Source: UMGS1668 sp035447605
GTDB lineage: Bacteria > Bacillota > Clostridia > Oscillospirales > Ruminococcaceae
DNA length: 52,620 nt
Direction: 5' to 3'
NCBI GenBank assembly: GCA_035447605.1
Contig: DAOTHJ010000016.1
Span: 1 to 52,620 of the forward strand
Made by a program: the position numbers and the translations under genes. Positions 1-7,762 of this stretch are shown here, one piece after another; within the stretch, counting starts at the first letter, position 1, and every line of letters starts with the position of its first letter. Under the pieces are notes generated by a model. The model saw only the letters and a program-made list of their open reading frames with translations, was not told where the DNA came from and ran no database searches.

Positions 1-240
1 ACGGTCGCCGAAGCGGTTCTGGCCGCCCTGCTGAGTCTGGCCCTGCGGCTGACCCTGCTGAGGACGGTCGCCGTAGCGGTCGTTCCTCTGCTGGTAAGGC
101 GGACGGTCGCCGAAGCGGTTCTGGCCGCCCTGCTGAGTCTGGCCCTGCGGCTGACTCTGCTGCGGACGGTCGCCGTAGCGGTCGTTCCTCTGCTGGTAAG
201 GCGGACGGTCGCCGAAACGATTCTGGCCGCCCTGCTGATT
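1..240 (-). repeat. 102-bp tandem repeat inside infB
   Basis: A motif beginning acggtcgccgaa recurs at positions 1, 103 and 205, giving a 102-bp (34-codon) period with few differences between copies; the array continues off the left edge. It encodes a repeated segment containing GGQNRFGDRPPYQQRNDRYG, rich in Gln, Asn, Gly, Arg and Asp. The frame is kept, so the repeats lengthen the IF-2 linker rather than break it. Confidence 0.9.
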
Positions 241-783
241 CTGGCTACCTTGCTGATTCTGGCTACTCTGCTGAGTCTGGCCCTGCGGCTGCTCCGGTCT
301 CGCCGGTCTCTGCTGCGCAGGTTCCTCTTTTTGGAAAGATTCCGGTCTCGGTGCGGGCCGCTGAACCGTCTCCTGCCGTTGAGCCGGCTCCGGTCTCTGG
401 GTCTGCTCCGCTCTCGGCGCGGGTTCGGCCGGTTTTTCCGCCTTTATCTCAGGCTCCGCCCTCCGGACCGGTTTCTGTTCCGGTCTCGGTGCGGGCTCCT
501 GCGCTTTCTGCGCCGCAGGCTCCGGCTCTTTCGGGGCCGCGGGCGTCTGTGCCTTCGGCTTCGGGGCCGGCTTCGGCTCAGATGCCATGGCGAAATAGTC
601 GTTGAAACTCGAAACTTCGTGCTGCTTCGTGTAGTGCTCGAAGACGAGATCCAGTTCCTCTTCCGTCAGAGGCGTCTGATTTTTTCTAGGCATCGGAGAA
701 CGAGCGGCAAGGACGTCGATAATTTCTTTCGGCGTCACCCTAAAATCCTTTGCCACATCGCTGACCTTGTATTTCACTAACAT
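1..783 (-). CDS. infB: Translation initiation factor IF-2, N-terminal part (cut by window edge)
   Basis: The N-terminal 261 codons are visible; the gene continues past base 1, so the GTPase domains are outside the window. Residues 3-60 form a typical IF-2 N-terminal module (VSDVAKDF, then a helix-rich stretch ending near SFNDYFAMA). After this comes a long Pro/Ala/Glu/Lys linker (about residues 68-170) and then a Gln/Asn/Gly/Arg-rich tail with 34-residue tandem repeats. The ATG overlaps the ylxQ stop by 7 bases (ATGTTAG), the usual tight coupling in the rimP-nusA-ylxR-ylxQ-infB operon. In the known family the full protein delivers fMet-tRNA to the 30S subunit. Identity rests on the N-terminal module plus operon order. 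Confidence 0.93.
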   Translation of the reverse strand, partial: MLVKYKVSDVAKDFRVTPKEIIDVLAARSPMPRKNQTPLTEEELDLVFEHYTKQHEVSSFNDYFAMASEPKPAPKPKAQTPAAPKEPEPAAQKAQEPAPRPEQKPVRRAEPEIKAEKPAEPAPRAEQTQRPEPAQRQETVQRPAPRPESFQKEEPAQQRPARPEQPQGQTQQSSQNQQGSQNQQGGQNRFGDRPPYQQRNDRYGDRPQQSQPQGQTQQGGQNRFGDRPPYQQRNDRYGDRPQQGQPQGQTQQGGQNRFGDR

Positions 784-1118
784 CTATGCAGTTCCTCCCC
801 AGTTTTCGCTGATTGCGCGCCGTCCAGCAGCTCTTTGATCTTTTCCGCAAACCCCTTGTCGCAGACGGCGAGAACTCCCACGCGTTTCGACAGGGCATGC
901 CCTATCTCGTCCATATCCATGGACAATCGTCTGATTTCTATATGATGCTCTTCGGCGAGCTTCCGGATTCCTCCGGAAGTGCGCTCTGAGCATGTTTCCG
1001 CAATGAGCACGAGCACGGCTTTCCCGGCGCCGACGGCGTCCGTGACGGCGTCATGGCCAAGCTCCAGCCGGCCCGCCCTGCGGCAGAGGCCCAGAATCCC
1101 GGCCAACCGGTCAGGCAT
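777..1118 (-). CDS. ylxQ: L7Ae-family RNA-binding protein YlxQ
   Basis: A 113-residue protein of the L7Ae/L30e fold, starting MPDRLAGILGLCRRAGRLELGHDAV. The AGRL-xxG-xDAV stretch and the later LVLIAETCSERT segment fit the family's kink-turn-binding surface; the C-terminal half carries VGVLAVCDKGFAEKI. The start is the ATG at 1118, which overlaps the ylxR stop codon (AATGCCTGA). An open frame extends further upstream but would overlap all of ylxR, so I rejected it. Its place between ylxR and infB is the canonical Firmicute arrangement. The cellular role (K-turn RNA or ribosome binding) is inferred from the family. Confidence 0.9.
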   Translation of the reverse strand: MPDRLAGILGLCRRAGRLELGHDAVTDAVGAGKAVLVLIAETCSERTSGGIRKLAEEHHIEIRRLSMDMDEIGHALSKRVGVLAVCDKGFAEKIKELLDGAQSAKTGEELHRC

Positions 1119-1374
1119 TTTGCTCCAGCTCCTTTTCCATCGCGTCGTAGACCTCCGGCGGAATGGCGCAGGAAAACGCCCTCTCCAGCCTCTTTGCCTT
1201 ACGCGCCTTGCGCAGGCATTCGATATCCGGGCAGACATACGCGCCGCGGCCGGGCTTTCGGCCCGTGGTATCGAGGGAGATCTCCCCCTCCGGCGATTTG
1301 ACCACCCGGATCAGCTCCCGCTTCGGCTTCATCTCGCCGCAGCCGGTGCACATCCGCATCGGTATCTTCTTCAT
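1111..1374 (-). CDS. ylxR: YlxR (DUF448) RNA-binding protein, RNase P modulator family
   Basis: An 87-residue protein with the family signature near the N-terminus: MRMCTGCGEMKPKREL (residues 6-21), followed by GRKPGRGAYVCPDIECLRKA (about 38-57). Both cysteine-containing segments match YlxR/RnpM. The start is the ATG at 1374, preceded by GGAG eight bases upstream. It overlaps ylxQ by 8 bases. A 269-bp spacer separates it from nusA; that spacer is GC-rich and holds no convincing gene. The B. subtilis relative binds RNase P RNA; the role here is inferred from homology. Confidence 0.92.
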   Translation of the reverse strand: MKKIPMRMCTGCGEMKPKRELIRVVKSPEGEISLDTTGRKPGRGAYVCPDIECLRKARKAKRLERAFSCAIPPEVYDAMEKELEQNA

Positions 1375-1643
1375 CGTGTCGCTCCATCTCGGCCCCCGGG
1401 AACCCGGCTGCAGGTTCTCCTTTTCGCCTCTCCGCGGAAAGCCTCTTGTTCTATCTCTTCTGCCGCCCTCAAACGAAGACGGCGGATGAACCCAATTTCA
1501 GGCCGCTTTTTGAGCGGATTTTTATCGTTATTGTTTCCTGCCGCGGGAAGATTTCGGCATCCGCGTCCCGGAATTTTTTCATTCCGGAATGGGCTCTCCG
1601 GGCCCCGGAGAAAAGCCGGATCTTCAAAAAAGCCCCGCCGGGT

Positions 1644-2696
1644 TTATTCTTCCCCCCAGAAGCCGGATTCCGGCTTGATGTCGATCTTCCAACCGGTCAG
1701 TCTCGCGGCAAGGCGGGCGTTCTGGCCCTTGTTGCCGATGGCGAGCGAGAGCTGCTCATCCGGAACGGTCACTTTGCAGGCTCTGGCCCCGTCCGGATCA
1801 AGGATGACGTTCAGCACCTTGGCCGGAGACAGGGACGCGGCGATGAATTCGGCCGGATCCTCGGAATATTGAATGACGTCGATCTTTTCGCCGCCGAGCT
1901 CGTCAACGATTTTGGCGACACGGGCGCCTCTCGGTCCGATGCAGGCGCCGACGGCATCGACATCGGAATCCTTGCTCCAGACGGCGAGTTTCGTCCTCGA
2001 GCCGGCCTCGCGGGAGACGGCCTTGATCTCAACGGTGCCCTCGTAAATCTCCGGTACCTCCAGCTCAAACAGGCGTTTGACAAGCCCCGGATGCGTGCGG
2101 GAAATCATGACCTTCGGGCCGCGCTCGGAGGCGATGACTTCAACCACATAAACTTTGATGATCTCGCCGGGGACAAAGGTCTCGCCGGGGATCTGCTCGG
2201 ATTTCAGCAGGAAGGCCTCGTTGTGGTCGATCTCCAGCGTCACGGAACCGCGCACCGGGTCGGTGCTGATGACCTGGGCGGCGATGATCTCATGCTCGCG
2301 GCTCTGGAATTCTTTCAGAACCTGGCCGCGCTCCGCTTCCCGGATGCCCTGCTTGATGACATGCTTCGCGGTCTGGGCGGCGATACGGCCAAAGTCCTTC
2401 GTCTCCAGCGGAAGTTCCACAACGACGCCGGGCACCGCCGCACGGTCGTATTTTCGGGCGGCGTCCACGTTGATCTCGTTGGCGGGGTCCTCGACCTCCT
2501 CCACGACGGTCTTGCGGATCGCGACATAAAACGCCTGTGTTTCCGGATCGATCCGACAGGCCACGTCCTCCGTACCGGGGAAATCCCGACGGACGGCGAT
2601 GACAATCGCGTTTTCGATTCTTTCGCAAAGATAATCAACGGAGATACCTTTTTCTTTTTCCAGGCACATGAGCGCCTCAAAGAAATCCTGATTCAT
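1644..2696 (-). CDS. nusA: Transcription termination/antitermination factor NusA
   Basis: A 350-residue NusA of usual Gram-positive length, without C-terminal acidic repeats. Order of parts: an N-terminal RNA-polymerase-binding domain (about 1-130), an S1 domain (about 135-200, including GETFVPGEIIKVYV), KH1 (about 230-290, with CIGPRGARVAKIVDELGGEKIDVI at its core) and KH2 (about 305-345, LSLAIGNKGQNARLAARLTG). The protein binds RNA polymerase and nascent RNA and modulates pausing and termination. It begins 18 bases after the rimP stop. The start ATG at 2696 is preceded by GGAGG (revcomp of cctcc). Confidence 0.97.
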   Translation of the reverse strand: MNQDFFEALMCLEKEKGISVDYLCERIENAIVIAVRRDFPGTEDVACRIDPETQAFYVAIRKTVVEEVEDPANEINVDAARKYDRAAVPGVVVELPLETKDFGRIAAQTAKHVIKQGIREAERGQVLKEFQSREHEIIAAQVISTDPVRGSVTLEIDHNEAFLLKSEQIPGETFVPGEIIKVYVVEVIASERGPKVMISRTHPGLVKRLFELEVPEIYEGTVEIKAVSREAGSRTKLAVWSKDSDVDAVGACIGPRGARVAKIVDELGGEKIDVIQYSEDPAEFIAASLSPAKVLNVILDPDGARACKVTVPDEQLSLAIGNKGQNARLAARLTGWKIDIKPESGFWGEE

Positions 2697-2714
2697 TCGT
2701 CCTGTCCTCCTATA

Positions 2715-3221
2715 TCAAATCCCGGAAACGTCGGGGTCCTTATCGAAATCATAATACAACTTTATAAATGCGGCATCGGAACGCGGAAACCGGAGCACGG
2801 TGCCGTCATCCAGCGTCAGGGTGACGATACCGTCCTCAAGCGCCGTCAGAATGCCGATGAATTCTCTCTCTTTATATCCCTCCGGCGGACGGACGAAACG
2901 CACATCCACGAGCGAGCCGAAATACCGGCGGATATGCTCCTCGGTCAGGAGCTTGCGCTCGATGCCCGGAGAGGACACCTCAAGACAATAGTGCTGCTCG
3001 ATGGGGTCCGCCTCATCCAGGATCGGTTCGACGGCCCGGCTGAAGTTTTCGCAGTCCTCGATGGTGAGCCCGTCTTTATCAATAAAAAAACGCAGATACC
3101 ATTCGGAGCCCTCTTTTTCGAAGCGGACGTCCCAAAGCTCAAGGCCGTATTTTTCCGCCACCGGCAAAGCCAGTTCCCTGCATATCTGCGCCGTATTTCC
3201 ATGTTTTTTTTCTTCCGCCAA
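2715..3221 (-). CDS. rimP: Ribosome maturation factor RimP
   Basis: A 168-residue RimP: N-terminal alpha/beta domain with LELWDVRFEKEGSEWYLRFF and the DGLTIEDCENFSRAVEPILDE segment, the diagnostic EVSSPGIERKL motif near residue 90, then the Sm-like C-terminal domain (TLTLDDGTVLRF). The start is taken as the TTG at 3221 because a strong GGAGG lies seven bases upstream; a longer frame to 3275 has no ribosome-binding site and is not conserved-looking. It is the first gene of the nusA operon, directly behind a good promoter. The family assists 30S subunit maturation. Confidence 0.93.
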   Translation of the reverse strand: MAEEKKHGNTAQICRELALPVAEKYGLELWDVRFEKEGSEWYLRFFIDKDGLTIEDCENFSRAVEPILDEADPIEQHYCLEVSSPGIERKLLTEEHIRRYFGSLVDVRFVRPPEGYKEREFIGILTALEDGIVTLTLDDGTVLRFPRSDAAFIKLYYDFDKDPDVSGI

Positions 3222-3312
3222 GTCTGTACCTCCGGTAAAAATTCCCCTGTTCAACAGAAAAGAGCGGGCTTTCAACTTCCCACTCTCATCCTACTCCACT
3301 ATTCTATTTTTG

Positions 3313-3341
3313 ATAATAACATAGATATATTCAAATTGCAA
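3313..3341 (-). promoter_or_regulatory. Promoter of the rimP-nusA-infB operon
   Basis: On the minus strand, TTGCAA (3336-3341), a 17-base spacer and TATTAT (3313-3318) form a good housekeeping-sigma promoter about 90 bases before rimP. Confidence 0.75.
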
Positions 3342-3449
3342 GCGGTTTTTTTATCCGCAGGCCGAAAAAACGGCTTTTTCAGGCAAAAGAAGCCTATGAT
3401 ACAGGAGACAGAACCCGTCCGGGATACCCGCCGGCGGGATATCTTTTCT

Positions 3450-4223
3450 TCAGTTGCCGCACTCGATGCTGATGGCGTTGAAGAGTGAGAGCAGTTCCTG
3501 CGTCGTGGTATTCGCCTTCTCCTCCCCGGCCTGATCGAGCACAACTTTTCCGCGGTCCATCATGAGCAGGCGGTCCCCGTACTCCGCCGCATAGCGCAGA
3601 TTGTGCGTCACCATGATGGCGGTCAGCTTCTTCTCCCGGACAATCTTATTGGTCAGCCGCATGATGAGTTCCGCCGTCCGCGGATCCAGTGCCGCCGTAT
3701 GTTCGTCGAGAATCAGAAAATCGAGCGGCGTCAATGTGGACATAATCAGCGCCGTCGCCTGCCGCTGGCCGCCGGAAAGGCTGCCGAGCTTTACATCCAT
3801 TTTATCCTCGAGGCCAAGCCCCAGCGTCGCCAACTGCTCCCGGTAAAAATCCACCCGGCGGCGGTCGACACCAAAGGAGAGGCCGTAGTGTTTTCCTTTA
3901 TTATCTGCGAGAGACATGTTTTCGAGCATGGTCAGCGAGGGGCAGGAACCCATCGCCGGATTCTGATAGACGCGGCCGATGCGGGCATAGCGCTTATAAT
4001 CCCGGAGCTTCAGGATGCTCTTTCCACCGATGAGCACGTCGCCGCTATCAACGGGAATGCTGCCGCAAATGATGTTGAGCATCGAGGTTTTTCCAGATCC
4101 GTTGCTGCCCACCACCGAGACAAACTGCCCGTCCTCCACCGTCAGGCTGAAATCCTCAAACAGGCACATCTCGGTCACGGAGCCCGGGTTATACGTCTTG
4201 AAAATATGGCGCAGTTCAAGCAT
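3450..4223 (-). CDS. ABC transporter ATPase of the Trp-regulated TrpXYZ-type system
   Basis: A 257-residue ABC ATPase. Walker A GSNGSGKT at residues 39-46, Q-loop VYQNPAMG near 86-92, signature LSGGQ 149-153, Walker B FLILDE 169-174 and the H-loop VTHN near 206. The MLEL...FKTYNPG opening is shared with the second ATPase at 6968-7762 (MLEV...CKTFNPG). The start ATG overlaps the permease stop by 8 bases (ATGCTTGA), the same junction design as in the sister system. It is the last gene of the binding protein-permease-ATPase operon behind a tryptophan T-box, so tryptophan import is the likely job. Specificity is inferred from regulation, not from the ATPase itself. Confidence 0.9.
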   Translation of the reverse strand: MLELRHIFKTYNPGSVTEMCLFEDFSLTVEDGQFVSVVGSNGSGKTSMLNIICGSIPVDSGDVLIGGKSILKLRDYKRYARIGRVYQNPAMGSCPSLTMLENMSLADNKGKHYGLSFGVDRRRVDFYREQLATLGLGLEDKMDVKLGSLSGGQRQATALIMSTLTPLDFLILDEHTAALDPRTAELIMRLTNKIVREKKLTAIMVTHNLRYAAEYGDRLLMMDRGKVVLDQAGEEKANTTTQELLSLFNAISIECGN

Positions 4224-5112
4224 GCTGTTTCACCCCCGATTTCTGTAAATTCCCCAGAATCAGGATCACGAGGAACAGAACGGCCGTGATCAGCTTGAGC
4301 AGGTTGGCCGGAAGCCCCGCCAGAATCGCCAACTGAATGCATCCTTTGTATAAAACGCTGCCGGCGACCACCGCGGTCGTCCCTTTGACAAAGGACAGTT
4401 TGCGAAAGACGGTCGTGCCGATGATGACGGCCGCGAGACCGAATACCATCTGCCCGGTGCCCATCGTGGCGGAGAAGGAGCGTTGCTCCTGGCAAACGAC
4501 GCAGCCGCTGAGCGCCACCAAGGCGTTCGCGATAACGAGCCCCAGGATTTTGACGGTGCCCTTATTTTTGGCAAGCGTCGTCACCAGGGTCTCATTGTCG
4601 CCGACAGCGCGCAGCAAAAGGCCGTTTTTCGTCTTGAAATAGAGATCCAACAGCAGCTTCAGCAGCAGAACCAGCAGGAACGAGACGATAAGTTTCCGGT
4701 AGAGGAGCGTCATCCCGCCGAAAAGCGCCATGGTCGGCGGAGCGGTGAAGATCGTCTCCACGGCGCGCTCGACCGTCAGATTGGAACCGGCGATCTGCAG
4801 GTTCAGCGAAAACAGTGCCGTCGTCGTGATGATGCCGGCCAGTAAATCGCGCACCTTCAGGCACACATGGATGAGGCCCGTCGCCAGCCCCGCCAGCGCG
4901 CCGACCGCAACGGCGGCCAGCAGTGTCAGATACGGGTTGGCACCGTGGGTCAGCAACACCGCCGTGACGGCAGCTCCCAGAGGGAAGCTGCCGTCGACGG
5001 TCAGATCGGGGAAATCGAGAATTTTATAGGTGATATAGATGCCGTAGGCCAGCAGCGCATATAAAAAGCCCTGCGTCAGCGTACTGGTCAGAAGTTCCAG
5101 AAAGTTTCCCAT
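4216..5112 (-). CDS. ABC transporter permease (TrpY-like), Trp-regulated system
   Basis: A 298-residue very hydrophobic protein with about eight membrane segments, of the branched-chain-type permease family used by PF04392-type transporters. The N-terminal block reads GIYITYKILDFPDLTVDGSF, closely matched by GVFITFRVLDVADLTVDGSL in the sister permease (7755-8681). The cytoplasmic EAA-like coupling loop is near KNGLLLRAVGDNETLV (about residues 162-177). It lies between the binding protein and the ATPase with only 24 bases to the former and an 8-base overlap with the latter. It forms the membrane channel for the substrate, probably tryptophan. Confidence 0.9.
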   Translation of the reverse strand: MGNFLELLTSTLTQGFLYALLAYGIYITYKILDFPDLTVDGSFPLGAAVTAVLLTHGANPYLTLLAAVAVGALAGLATGLIHVCLKVRDLLAGIITTTALFSLNLQIAGSNLTVERAVETIFTAPPTMALFGGMTLLYRKLIVSFLLVLLLKLLLDLYFKTKNGLLLRAVGDNETLVTTLAKNKGTVKILGLVIANALVALSGCVVCQEQRSFSATMGTGQMVFGLAAVIIGTTVFRKLSFVKGTTAVVAGSVLYKGCIQLAILAGLPANLLKLITAVLFLVILILGNLQKSGVKQHA

Positions 5113-5136
5113 GATACCATCCTCAGTTTCAATGAT

Positions 5137-6174
5137 TTAGGCTTCGGAGGCCTCCACCGCCTTCTGCATGATCTCCTCCGGCACGGTGATGTTCATTTCG
5201 GAGAGCGCCGCGGAGTTGACATAAATGCCGTATTCGGAGATGGTCTCGAAGGGCAGGTTCTCGCAGGTGGTCTCTCCGGTCAGCACCTTGGCGGCCATGA
5301 TGCCGGTCTGGATGCCGAGCTGATAGTAGTCGATGCCGGCGGCGGCGACGCAGCCCAGCTTAACCTGCTCAACCTCGGAGCCATAGACCGGGATATTCGC
5401 CTCGTTGGTCTTTTCAAGCATAGCCGCGAGTACGCCGACGACGTTGTTGTCGGTGAGGTTCGAGAAGCAGTCGACGCCTTTGGAGATCAGCGTATCGACG
5501 GCCTGCGTGACTTCGGACTGCGCGGTGACGCCGATGGATTCGATCGTGAAGCCGTAGTCGACGGCCTTTGCCTCATATTCGGCAATGGCGGAGACGGAGT
5601 TGGGTTCGCTCGAGGTATAGACGATGCCGATCACGTCGGCGTCGGGCTGAAGGGTGCGGATCAGGTCGAGCTGCGCCTCCACGGGGAGTTTGTCGGAGGT
5701 GCCGGTGACATTGCCGGAATCCAGCTTCGCGGCGGCCGGGTCGGTGATGGCGGTGAAGATTACCGGGATATCCTTATCTTCGGCGGCGGCATAGCAGGCG
5801 GTCGCGGCCGGCGTCGCGATGGCGCACATCAGCGTCACGTTCTCGGCGGAAAAACTCTGGGCGATCTGGGTCGTGACGGCATCGTCGAAACCGGCGTTCT
5901 GGTAATCGATTTCAAAGTCGTCCTCAGTCAGCAAACCGGAATCGATGAGGCCCTGAAGGAAACCTTCACGGCAGTTGTCCAGCGAAGCGTGCTCGCCGTA
6001 CTGGCAGATGCCGATCAGATATTTGGCGGAAGGAGTTTCCGCCTCAGATTCGGAGACGGTTTCGGCGGAAGTTTCCGCTTCGGAGGAAGTCTCCTCATTC
6101 TCGGAGGAGGAGCCACAGGCGGCCAGAGAGAAGACCAGGATGGCGGTTAAAAGAACGGAAAGTATTTTTTTCAT
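5137..6174 (-). CDS. trpX: TrpX-type substrate-binding lipoprotein, Trp-regulated system
   Basis: A 345-residue exported binding protein of the ABC_sub_bind (PF04392) family. The lipobox is LAAC with Cys about residue 19, followed by a Ser/Glu-rich linker to about residue 50. The mature domain begins YLIGICQYGEHASLDNCREG and includes the family-typical AIATPAATACY and VIFTAITDP segments. I place the start at the ATG at 6174 (MKKILSVLL), eight bases after AAGGAG; the frame is open to 6198 (MMKKEIRT...). It lies behind a T-box whose specifier reads UGG, so tryptophan binding is the best guess. Its closest relative in the window is the lipoprotein at 8791-9822. Confidence 0.92.
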   Translation of the reverse strand: MKKILSVLLTAILVFSLAACGSSSENEETSSEAETSAETVSESEAETPSAKYLIGICQYGEHASLDNCREGFLQGLIDSGLLTEDDFEIDYQNAGFDDAVTTQIAQSFSAENVTLMCAIATPAATACYAAAEDKDIPVIFTAITDPAAAKLDSGNVTGTSDKLPVEAQLDLIRTLQPDADVIGIVYTSSEPNSVSAIAEYEAKAVDYGFTIESIGVTAQSEVTQAVDTLISKGVDCFSNLTDNNVVGVLAAMLEKTNEANIPVYGSEVEQVKLGCVAAAGIDYYQLGIQTGIMAAKVLTGETTCENLPFETISEYGIYVNSAALSEMNITVPEEIMQKAVEASEA

Positions 6175-6205
6175 GGTGCGTATCTCCTTTTTCATCATTA
6201 AAAGT

Positions 6206-6265
6206 TTACTTGTGAATATTCGGATCGTTTTTTAGGAAAGATCGCCATCGTCTTGTCTGTTTCAT
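6206..6265 (-). CDS. Small ORF (19 codons, one Trp) between the T-box terminator and trpX
   Basis: On the minus strand AGGAGG is followed by TTTTT and ATGATG, opening a 19-codon frame (from the second ATG) MKQTRRWRSFLKNDPNIHK and then TAA. The ribosome-binding site is stronger than that of trpX itself and spacing is good for the second ATG. It lies wholly within the T-box-controlled transcript, downstream of the terminator hairpin. It could be a translated leader coupling to trpX or a chance frame. No function can be assigned. Confidence 0.4.
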   Translation of the reverse strand: MKQTRRWRSFLKNDPNIHK

Positions 6266-6288
6266 CATAAAAACCTCCTGAATAAAAC

Positions 6289-6320
6289 AAAAAACTCCTG
6301 TCCCAATCAAGGGACAGGAG
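6289..6320 (-). terminator. T-box-controlled terminator hairpin
   Basis: A perfect 10-bp stem CTCCTGTCCC / GGGACAGGAG (6311-6320 and 6295-6304) with a 6-base loop is followed on the minus strand by six T residues (6294-6289). Confidence 0.92.
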
Positions 6321-6563
6321 CTTGTATCCTGCGGTACCACCCAAGTTGATGATAAAAATCATCCGCTCTGCCCTGCACTTATCATGCAGGCCGCTCTGAT
6401 AACGGGTGCGGAACCCGTCGGCTACTACTTGCTTACGCTTTCGGCCGCCCTCATAAGTCCATTCACGATGACTTCTGCTGCCGCAATTTCACCGGCTGCG
6501 GCTCTCTGGGAGTGAGTGATCAACGCTACTCTTCTTACTCAACGGTTTGGTTATTTGGTTGTT
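6289..6563 (-). ncRNA. T-box riboswitch, tryptophan specifier
   Basis: The minus strand carries the T-box core TGGGTGGTACCGCA at 6343-6330. Upstream is a Stem I with an AGAGAG motif, a GCCGCA/TGCGGC distal stem and a GGTGAAA loop. The specifier-loop sequence GTGAATGGAC (codon TGG at 6461-6459) places UGG in the normal GAA-xyz-A context, so the leader should sense uncharged tRNA-Trp. The leader ends in an intrinsic terminator. It controls the operon trpX-permease-ATPase. In this family uncharged tRNA stabilises the antiterminator and permits read-through. Confidence 0.93.
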
Positions 6564-6569
6564 AGGAGC

Positions 6570-6598
6570 ATTATACGATCAATCCGCACAAATGTCAA
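6570..6598 (-). promoter_or_regulatory. Consensus promoter of the Trp T-box operon
   Basis: TTGACA (6593-6598), 17 bases, TATAAT (6570-6575) on the minus strand: a perfect housekeeping consensus. Transcription would begin near 6563, just before Stem I of the T-box. Confidence 0.92.
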
Positions 6599-6967
6599 CC
6601 TGAAATTTTTGACGAACCGTCGAAAAAAATCGGCCTTTGGTTTCGGGAAAATGCCGAAATCCATAAGAATCCACCGGCGCGCGGCGGAAAAATCCCGCGG
6701 ATCGATCTCCTGCATCCGCCGAAAAAGCGGCGTATCCGTTTGGCTCAAAGCGCTTTTTCGGAATCTCCGGGAAAGCACTGCGGCGGTTTTAAAGGAATTC
6801 TTTACGTTATCGGGCGGTGAAAGGAAAAGGCATTGGAAAAAGATTGCCCTTCCGATCCATAAAAACTTTTTGAAATTTTCGGGAAAGCGCCAGGCAGCAA
6901 AGAGATCTTATTAAAAGACAAGCGGTGCCAGTCCTTTTCAAGGCGGCAAACGGAGAAAACGATCTTC
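6599..6967. other. Intergenic region between the two transporter operons
   Basis: About 370 bases between the T-box promoter and the end of the second ATPase gene. A plus-strand frame here overlaps the T-box leader antisense and shows no family features, so I treat it as chance. I see no clear U-tailed terminator for the upstream operon. Confidence 0.5.
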
Positions 6968-7762
6968 TCAGGAGAGCAGCACGCGGTCCGTCTCCAAACC
7001 ACTGCCGGAAACTTCCGCAAATTTGCTCAGCAAATCCTGCTTCGTGAGGCGCTGCTTCTCCTCCCCGGAGATGTCAAGAATGATTTTGCCCTCGTTCATC
7101 ATGATGAGCCGGTTGCCGTGGCGGAGGGCGTCTTTCATATTATGGGTGATCATCAGCGTCGTCAGATGGTGCTCCTCCACGATGCGGTCGGTCAAATCGA
7201 GCACCTTCTGGGCCGTGGCGGGGTCGAGCGCCGCCGTATGCTCGTCGAGCAGCAGCAGCTTTGGCTCCCGGAGCGTCGCCATCAGCAGCGTCAGCGCCTG
7301 CCGCTGGCCGCCGGAGAGCAGACCGACTCTGGCCGTCATGCGGCTTTCCAGCCCAAGCTCCAGCATTTTGAGCTTCTCATGGTACTCTTCCCGTTCCGCG
7401 CCTGTGATGCCGGCACGCAGCGTTCTGCTGCAGCCGCGGCGGGCAGCCAGCGCAAGATTTTCCTCGATCTGCATGGTGGGCGCGGTGCCCATCATCGGAT
7501 CCTGAAAGACGCGGCCGATATACCGGGCGCGGCGATACTCCGGCAGACCGGTGACGTCGACGCCGTCGATGAAGATTTTGCCCCCATCCACCGGCCAGAC
7601 GCCGGCGACCGCGTTCAGCAGCGTGGATTTCCCCGCGCCGTTGCCGCCGATGACGGTGACGAAATCGCCGTCGCGAAGCGTCAAAGAAAGTCCGTTCAGC
7701 GCGATCTTTTCGTTGACCGTTCCGGGATTGAACGTCTTGCAAATATCCGTGACCTCAAGCAC
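6968..7762 (-). CDS. ABC transporter ATPase of the Tyr-leader-regulated system
   Basis: A 264-residue ABC ATPase with Walker A GGNGAGKST near residues 39-47, Q-loop VFQDPMMG, signature LSGGQRQ, Walker B LLLLDE and an H-loop ITHN. The start is the GTG at 7762, because MLEVTDICKTFNPG then aligns with the sister ATPase and a purine-rich AGAGAGG lies eight bases upstream. An open frame to 7822 would intrude on the permease. The GTG overlaps the permease stop (GTGCTTGA), the same 8-base junction as in the paralogous operon. It powers import by the permease at 7755-8681. Confidence 0.9.
   Translation of the reverse strand: MLEVTDICKTFNPGTVNEKIALNGLSLTLRDGDFVTVIGGNGAGKSTLLNAVAGVWPVDGGKIFIDGVDVTGLPEYRRARYIGRVFQDPMMGTAPTMQIEENLALAARRGCSRTLRAGITGAEREEYHEKLKMLELGLESRMTARVGLLSGGQRQALTLLMATLREPKLLLLDEHTAALDPATAQKVLDLTDRIVEEHHLTTLMITHNMKDALRHGNRLIMMNEGKIILDISGEEKQRLTKQDLLSKFAEVSGSGLETDRVLLS

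Noticed and set aside
1446..3488. Long plus-strand open frame of about 680 codons
   Set aside because: It lies antisense to nusA and rimP, has no family features, and is a shadow created by GC-rich codon use.
6516..6914. Plus-strand frame of 132 codons
   Set aside because: Runs antisense through the T-box leader and promoter, has a basic low-information translation.
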